DNA from: Alloalcanivorax profundimaris
GTDB taxonomy: Bacteria; Pseudomonadota; Gammaproteobacteria; Pseudomonadales; Alcanivoracaceae
Length of the DNA: 64,000 bases
Assembly: GCF_015265435.1 (NCBI RefSeq)
Contig: NZ_JABJWH010000012.1
Span: forward strand, 1 to 64,000
Direction of reading: 5' to 3'
The translations under genes and the position numbers were made by a program. The notes under the pieces are model-generated. The model worked only from the letters and a program-made list of their open reading frames with translations. It was not told the DNA's origin and ran no database searches. Positions 60,001-64,000 of the stretch are shown in pieces; within the stretch, counting starts at the first letter, position 1; each line of letters opens with the position of its first letter.

Positions 60001-63000
60001 ATGGGTGCTGAACCGTCAGGCGGAGTTCGGTGCCGCGCGGGCGCCGTATCTGATTCCCGAGGACATGCGTAGTCTGACCTTCGATTTCGGTGGCGCGCGG
60101 GACGATGGGGAACAGGTCTTTCGTTTCGACGGGGAGCTACGCAACCGTCAGGTCGAGGGCGGCGCCGGCGGCATGGTGGCGTTTACCGGCAAACCGCTGG
60201 AGGTGGTGGCCGAGAAAGGGCAGGGCGCGGGGGACCGAATCACCCTGGTGGACGACGACATCAACGCCCTGGGCGCCACTATTCTCGGTCTGGGGGTGAG
60301 CGCGCCGTCATTCGACGGCAGACTGGATTCCTACCGGGTGTCCACGGTGGTGCGTTCCGGCGCCACCCTGCGCGCGGGGACCGTGGTGCTGGGCGGGCAG
60401 GTCAACGGTGCCGATGACGTGGTGGTGGAATCCGGCGCCACCATCGACACCCGGGGCTTCGAGGCGGCGGGCTGGACCGCGGCCAACGGTATTGTTCTGG
60501 CTCCGGCCGAGGATCAGGCTCTGCTGGTGGTCGGCAATGATCTGATGACCTTCGGCGGCGCCAGCGGCGACGGCCGCCTGCGGGTCGAGGACGGCGCGGC
60601 GCTGTTCGGGGAAGGCTCGGTGGCGCTGCTGGCATCCGGCGGCGCGGAAATCGGTGATATTTCCCTGGGCGCCCGGGACCTGTTGCTGGGTGTGGAAGAC
60701 ATCAACGTGGGCACCGACGCGGCGCTCGCGCAGGCTGCTTCCGACGGTGTGCTGTCCTCCGGCTGGCGGCTGACTCAAAGTGTGCTCGACGGTCTGCTGC
60801 GCCCGGCCGACGGGCCCGGCATCGAAAGCCTGAGCTTCCAGGCCTCCAATTCCATTAACTTCATCGGGCCGGTCAGTCTGGATACCTTCGACCCGGGCAC
60901 TGGCGAATCCAGCGCGGATCTGCGCTTTATCACACCGGCCATCTACGGCCTGGGTGGAGACGGGGACACCGCCACCATTCGCACCGAACGGTTCACCTGG
61001 AGCGGGCTGGGTTATATGGAAGGCGCCGATCCGGTGGCGGCGCAGCCAGGCCCGGTAATCGACGGCGGTGCCGGCACCGGCACGGGGGCCTTCCAGGTGG
61101 ACGCCGATGAAGTGCTGTTCGGATTCAACGGGCCGCTCACCGATGAATCGACCAACCTGACCCTTGAGCGATGGATGCTGGGCTTCGCGGACGTGACCTT
61201 CAATGCCTCGGATCGCATCAGCAGTGAACGGGCCAGCCAGCTCTCGGTATACCAGCGGGCGATCGGCGACGGCGACTATCAGGGCGGTAACCTGACGCTG
61301 AACGCGCCGGTGCTCACCGGTCGGGCCCGTTCCGACATGACCTTCCGCAGTGGCGGCGATTTGACGGTGGCCAGACCGGACGGCGCGGAACCGGTGGACC
61401 GGAGCAGCCTGGACCTGGGCGGGCGGCTCACCCTGGACGGCAACCGGGTGCGCATCGACGGCACCGTGGCGGCGCCCAGCGGGCATATTGAAATCCGCGC
61501 CGAGGAAGATGTGCAACTGGCGGCGGGCAGCGTCCTGGACGTGGCCGGCCGGGAAGTGACCTTCTTCGATGTGACCCGCCACAGCTTCGGCGGTGATGTG
61601 GTGCTGGAAAGTCACCAGGGCGATGTGCGCCAGGCCGCCGGCGCGACCCTGGACGTGTCCGCCCGGGGCAGCGACGCCGGCACCGTCAAGGCCACCGCCG
61701 CCAACGGGCAGGTGGCGCTGGAAGGTGACCTGATCGCCCGCGCCGGGGATCAGCCGGACAACGGCTTCGAAGGCGGCTCGATTCAGGTGGAGGGGCTGAC
61801 CATCCTCGACTTCGTCGGCCTCAACCAGCGGCTTGGCGACGGCGGCTTCGATTACCGCCGGGACTTTACCCTGGGTAGCGGTGACCTGGTCATCGGCGAT
61901 GAACTGCGGGCGCGTCATCTGTCCGTGACCGCCGATGGCGGCAGCCTCACCGTGGCCGGCACGGTCCGCGCCGGCGGCGACCACGCCGGCAGCCTGCGGC
62001 TGGCCGCCCGCGACGATCTGACCATCGAGAGCGGCGCGCTGCTCGACGCCAGCGGCGACACGCTCAAACGCGACAGCCACGGCGGCGCCATTGAGGGCAG
62101 CAACCGGGCCACCCTGGACCTCACCGCCCGGGATGGCCGCCTGGTGCTGGCGGACGGCGCCACCCTGGACGTGAGTGCCGGCGGCGAGGCCCGTGGCGTG
62201 ATCAACCTGAATGCTCCCCGTCTGGGCGGCAGCCAGGGCGACGACGTGGCGGTGGACGCCGGCGGCCCGCTCACCGTGCGCGGTGCCAAGCGACTGGCGG
62301 TGAACGGCTTCTGGACCTACGACGATGCCCCGGTGGACGCCGAGGACGGCACCACTCAGGTGGTCGACGAAGCCTATATGGACGGCATTCACCAGGACAG
62401 CCAGATCTTCGTCAACGGCGCGCTGGCCAATGCCGACCTGATGGCACGGTTGGCCGGCCTGCGCGACGCCACCGATACCTTCCAGTTGCGCCCCGGCGTG
62501 GAGATTGTCTCCGCCACGGAGGACGGTAACCTGCGCGTGGAAGGGGATCTGGACCTGGCGAACTACCGCTACGGTCCGGATGTGGACCCGAATGTGAGGG
62601 GCTCCGGCACCGCCGGCGTGTTCAACCTGCGGGCCGGCGGCGATCTCACCGTGAACGGCAATATCAGCGACGGCTTCGGCGTGCCGCTGACCAGCCCGGA
62701 CAGTGAAATTCTCGTGGACTTCGAGTTGGAGCCGGGTCTGTTGGATACCGCTAATCGTTTCCAGTCGGACTACATTTTGCCGCAGGATTTGATCCTGGCA
62801 GGTGGATGGAACATCTCTCAAGTGGACGGGAGCCTTCCCTTCGCGATCAATCCCTCTCAGGTGGCCCTCCCTGCCGGGGTTCCAATTGAGGAAAGCGCGG
62901 TCATTGCCGTACAGACCGTCGTGAGTGGTGTTTTGGCGGCGGATGTAGTGTTACCCGTTGCGGTCAGGGATCTTCGTACGGGGGTAACTTATGGTCCGGG

Positions 63001-64000
63001 GGTTGTCCCCGCGGGCACCTCGGCTACGTTTCTCGCGCCGCCCGGGACGGAATTCGCCGCCGGCTATGTGTTCTTCCTGTCGCCGCAGATTCAGGTGGAT
63101 ACCATCCCCGCCGGAACCGATCTTTCCAGGTATCAAAGTATTAGCTTGCCTCTCACGGAGACGAACAGAGAGATCAAGTTGACAGCCGGCATGGTTCTTC
63201 CCGAGGGGTTCAGAATTTCCAGTCTCAACGGATCGGAAACGATCAATGTGCCCCTGCAACCGTTGGCACCGGTGCTGGACCAGGGCCAGGAGTCCTGGGA
63301 TATCCGCATGGTGGCGGGCGCCGATCTGGCCTCCGCCAGCCGGCGCGCGGTGCGTGCCGGGGCCCTGGCCGGAGACCTGGTATTGGATAATCCCGATGCA
63401 CCTCTGGTACTCCGGGGCATCACCAACGACGAACGGCCAGTCACCAGTGTGATCCGCACCGGCCAGGGGGATCTGGAACTGCTTGCCGCCAGGGATTACC
63501 GGCATGACTCCGCCTATGGTGTCTACACCGCCGGCAATGCGCTGCCCGCCGGGGAGGTGCCCGACGTGGCCCGCCCGGACGGGGGAGAGCTGGGAGCGAG
63601 CTATGCCGAGTACCAGGATTCCGAGGCGGTCACCGATGTGCAGGCCGGTTTCCTGACCGGCGGTGGCGAGGTGCTGGTACAGGCCGGTCGCAACCTCCAT
63701 GGCTATACCAGCGGCGATTTGAGTGGCGATCTGCCAGCGTCGGACTGGCTTTGGACTCAGGGCGCCGCCGCCGACGGCGCCTTGGAGGCCTGGTGGATTC
63801 ATCCGGGCACCTATAGCAAAGAATATACCTACTCCAGGCCCAAATTCTCCACGTTCCAGGGCATCGGGGCCTTGGGGGGCGGCAATCTGTCGGTGTCCGC
63901 CGGCGAGCAGCTTGGCACCTACGCCTTTATCGGTGCCGACGCCACACCGGTGGGGGCCCTGAACCTGGTGGTGGGCGCCAGCGGTTGGCGTGACGCGGAC
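54038..64000 (+). CDS. Giant filamentous-hemagglutinin-type TpsA exoprotein, 5' part
   Basis: An open frame of more than 3,320 codons that continues past the window. GAGAGAG precedes ATG 54038. A long signal peptide ends near residue 44 (VAVVLAMGSVTLAEA). Residues 51-125 are an Ala/Gln/Arg-rich helical stretch. The TPS export domain spans about 140-250 (AILNWETFNVSRDTTVDF and EGTVMIANRNGVVFSG). The rest is repetitive, beta-helix-like sequence (GGDITL, AGRIDI, VDVSG patterns) with Leu-Pro-Ala-Gly-rich blocks near 57330-57540, 59740-59830 and 62860-63260. It should be exported by the TpsB at 43877. Confidence 0.9.
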   Translation, partial: MKLKHAAPSTSPANRSGAAPFAVKPLARAVAVVLAMGSVTLAEAGPRVMGSDWMAAKAAARASAQAAATAGGRHSGGVRTLAEQRAAQKLKHSLDNLRRTANTLAAQRAAQEAAREAARQAASGIPDGLADGGLKVDTNPGTAGWHNADAPTQVSSDGHITVTVKQTGDKAILNWETFNVSRDTTVDFQQQSNWAALNRVNDPQARPSQIQGRIQGEGTVMIANRNGVVFSGTSQVNARNLVAAAADISDEQFRERGIYFDEEGTQPVFTDAAGDIDIQAGARITTRAPGTSTQGGGYAMFLGRSVNNGGEIVTDRGQTTLAAGDDFYIRKGQGTEQNTASTTRGNEVATSLDVGSDAGQVTNEGLILSPEGDITLTGHDVRQQGVAVATTSVDARGTVHLLNAASDAEGSVTLGADSVTAVLIDEDSGTATDSRRQQLIEESADQDLLRDEMTDGHFDNLADLPDRRDQSRVEIVSGGDVIFEKDSLTQATGGQIAVAAEDRVRLETGAEVDVSGAVGVRVAMEANNVLVNVQSNELRDSPINRDDDGLKNEDIWIDRRELILVPAGTGGYEEDRWYTAGGLLEVSGYLDTREHSAREWAAAGGTVRLHGDAVISQSGSSVNLSGGTLNVAGGYVRQTWLMGADGRVYNAANAPGYMRYTGVYRGYQRHSERWGQTDGYYNPAVVREQRVENGYVTGRDAGQLIVSAPTAVLDGDIDASVYNGERQDRARDAGLDGYQQAQNSVALGGRLLLGRYGVQGLAGGFESDVRIGDFDAIADQLDRDAELGERLNTVWLDAEHLNQQGLGGVDLVSAGAIRVDNDLAVTPGGYVRLASGQVDVDGTVTARGGDITLTNILEAYNNTGSLVRTALEGADGETRMRLGAEGFLDARGLWSNQRREPFRASLAHRDGGRVQVLSSQDVTLELGSRIDVSSGGAVDADGELMGGRGGDITLSAATTVNENSGTPRSGVLTLDGDLLGFGVDGGGTLTLRTGEAVVVGGDAFETRGLLAAGEKAPVDLTLLEEVVIAAGQTLPFDYQYERTVAVPGEALGNSAITISPTNTLTLAADWTIPESATGTFRVLVGGTVYGSNQTVPAGSVITNVVGASIGTLPADYIVPADAFPNGIPVQPSQQTLPAGMPLPNDVVFAAGETLAAGSVLSRDVRVKPVLQLAAEDFQRGFSHYDVNGHKGVAVSEGASIDVTMPVYRFRMGASGAATREGALEKWTPPLYQVLPERDGRVVRRGGASLTLRSESQGRPGAITVGEGATVQVDPEQSIVLRGGQTTVDGTLRARAGRIDILNPSSDAQLQAATPARSIWIGENALLDVSGVAHTGTDLRGRRYGEVLNGGQVTLGSNLPEEKVEGLYPVNNQFIIVRDGAVIDVSGAQADLDLGLEGPTTVSGDAGGLAMRSNAGIYFDGELRAESGGDGAAGGRLDVMLETIALPVNIGDERQTELRTIVVGEGIESGLPSDLTAGKDDSALRFGQARFDSEDIEAWGVDSLSLWAQDAILFEGDTGLDLGGKIELSAAVIGAAPETRDIQVALAAPYVRLAGRTELPKVPGSSNQQGTGPFFEFENGHISPNFTHESSRFSVSADLIDLGQGAVTFGGHGTRGLLGGGEAEVDLPGFARVTLDSRGDIRMDNAVLTAQHELEVIAERLYPVTHSTNNALRVGDINPDIENAGDAVLSIRRRGEGTADLPPSVFGALYLLAPNIEQNGAVMAPLGLISVGTDVVNTAFGSGANPPYDVRNVHVDVALGANSITSISADGLILPYGYTTDGINYYYDGEKVEFDDTNSDAAQRQRTGGGIVFDVATFLAREGAVVDTSAGGVLQGVGFRSGQRGSVNILDTALANAAPWHAGDGDAEVYAIVPGHYGDVAPIDPALAGPARVGERITIGAGVPGLPAGTYTLLPAEYALMPGGYRVELGASERFDRGVRSSAPGLYDASVYLGVAHTGLLARQPRRASIMSGAQVRRYGDFDETTLTQWVLNRQAEFGAARAPYLIPEDMRSLTFDFGGARDDGEQVFRFDGELRNRQVEGGAGGMVAFTGKPLEVVAEKGQGAGDRITLVDDDINALGATILGLGVSAPSFDGRLDSYRVSTVVRSGATLRAGTVVLGGQVNGADDVVVESGATIDTRGFEAAGWTAANGIVLAPAEDQALLVVGNDLMTFGGASGDGRLRVEDGAALFGEGSVALLASGGAEIGDISLGARDLLLGVEDINVGTDAALAQAASDGVLSSGWRLTQSVLDGLLRPADGPGIESLSFQASNSINFIGPVSLDTFDPGTGESSADLRFITPAIYGLGGDGDTATIRTERFTWSGLGYMEGADPVAAQPGPVIDGGAGTGTGAFQVDADEVLFGFNGPLTDESTNLTLERWMLGFADVTFNASDRISSERASQLSVYQRAIGDGDYQGGNLTLNAPVLTGRARSDMTFRSGGDLTVARPDGAEPVDRSSLDLGGRLTLDGNRVRIDGTVAAPSGHIEIRAEEDVQLAAGSVLDVAGREVTFFDVTRHSFGGDVVLESHQGDVRQAAGATLDVSARGSDAGTVKATAANGQVALEGDLIARAGDQPDNGFEGGSIQVEGLTILDFVGLNQRLGDGGFDYRRDFTLGSGDLVIGDELRARHLSVTADGGSLTVAGTVRAGGDHAGSLRLAARDDLTIESGALLDASGDTLKRDSHGGAIEGSNRATLDLTARDGRLVLADGATLDVSAGGEARGVINLNAPRLGGSQGDDVAVDAGGPLTVRGAKRLAVNGFWTYDDAPVDAEDGTTQVVDEAYMDGIHQDSQIFVNGALANADLMARLAGLRDATDTFQLRPGVEIVSATEDGNLRVEGDLDLANYRYGPDVDPNVRGSGTAGVFNLRAGGDLTVNGNISDGFGVPLTSPDSEILVDFELEPGLLDTANRFQSDYILPQDLILAGGWNISQVDGSLPFAINPSQVALPAGVPIEESAVIAVQTVVSGVLAADVVLPVAVRDLRTGVTYGPGVVPAGTSATFLAPPGTEFAAGYVFFLSPQIQVDTIPAGTDLSRYQSISLPLTETNREIKLTAGMVLPEGFRISSLNGSETINVPLQPLAPVLDQGQESWDIRMVAGADLASASRRAVRAGALAGDLVLDNPDAPLVLRGITNDERPVTSVIRTGQGDLELLAARDYRHDSAYGVYTAGNALPAGEVPDVARPDGGELGASYAEYQDSEAVTDVQAGFLTGGGEVLVQAGRNLHGYTSGDLSGDLPASDWLWTQGAAADGALEAWWIHPGTYSKEYTYSRPKFSTFQGIGALGGGNLSVSAGEQLGTYAFIGADATPVGALNLVVGASGWRDAD

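Noticed and set aside
53966-62821. Several minus-strand open frames of 500-930 codons opposite the tpsA gene
   Set aside because: They are His/Gly/Ala-rich antisense artefacts of high GC; the plus-strand frame is continuous and has the TPS domain.

Overview
The window looks like a chromosomal stretch of a GC-rich, Gram-negative gammaproteobacterium. The evidence is two-partner secretion, TonB/ExbBD, LexA-, Zur- and sigma54-type sites, and Pseudomonas/Alcanivorax-style REP repeats. The genus cannot be fixed from this sequence alone. Most genes are tightly packed and high in GC. Two stretches look lower in GC and probably acquired: about 400-5550 and about 33100-35030.

Bases 1-6570 are accessory. 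They hold the start of an IS4-family transposase, a monooxygenase-fold gene followed by an integron attC site, and a SymE-family toxin gene. That toxin gene has a LexA box and an unusual leader RNA. A truncated AraC gene and a run of small same-strand genes follow (ABM-fold protein, two membrane proteins, P-loop ATPase, a chimeric C39-like protein, GFA protein, GNAT). The section ends with a ParD-like gene plus methionine aminopeptidase pair behind a near-perfect 30-bp palindrome.

Bases 6587-31591 form a nitrogen-scavenging island. A minus-strand operon encodes allophanate hydrolase (atzF), urea carboxylase, a GntR regulator and the urea ABC importer UrtABCDE. A divergent LysR gene faces an operon with a NitT/TauT-type ABC importer and a cyanuric acid amidohydrolase-type enzyme (atzD). 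A third operon has a BMP-family (AtzT-like) importer, formamidase, biuret hydrolase (biuH), a second isochorismatase-fold hydrolase and an AtzH-like protein. Together they would take cyanuric acid, biuret, formamide and urea to ammonia and CO2 without urease. Three sigma54 promoters sit next to GTATA-type operators: upstream of atzF, of the BMP operon, and of a third operon at 42-43 kb. This suggests one nitrogen-starvation regulon.

Bases 31619-43518 contain an M23 endopeptidase behind a Zur-like box, a HipA-like kinase/DUF3037 pair beside a MITE-like palindromic element, and a MetX-like hydrolase divergent from a type III glutamine synthetase. A TetR gene, an ABC importer/desaturase/TIM-barrel operon of unknown substrate, and a G-quadruplex-type run complete this part.

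Bases 43602-64000 are a large surface-protein locus: a TpsB transporter, an ExbB-like subunit fused to a DUF2341/LamG-like domain, ExbD, TonB, a putative porin, a coiled-coil protein and a YbjN-like protein. Then come a minus-strand STN protein-sigma-FecR cassette and the start (more than 3,300 codons) of a giant filamentous-hemagglutinin-type TpsA. A bipartite motif with identical spacing occurs twice upstream of tpsB and once upstream of tpsA. No rRNA, tRNA or CRISPR array was seen.
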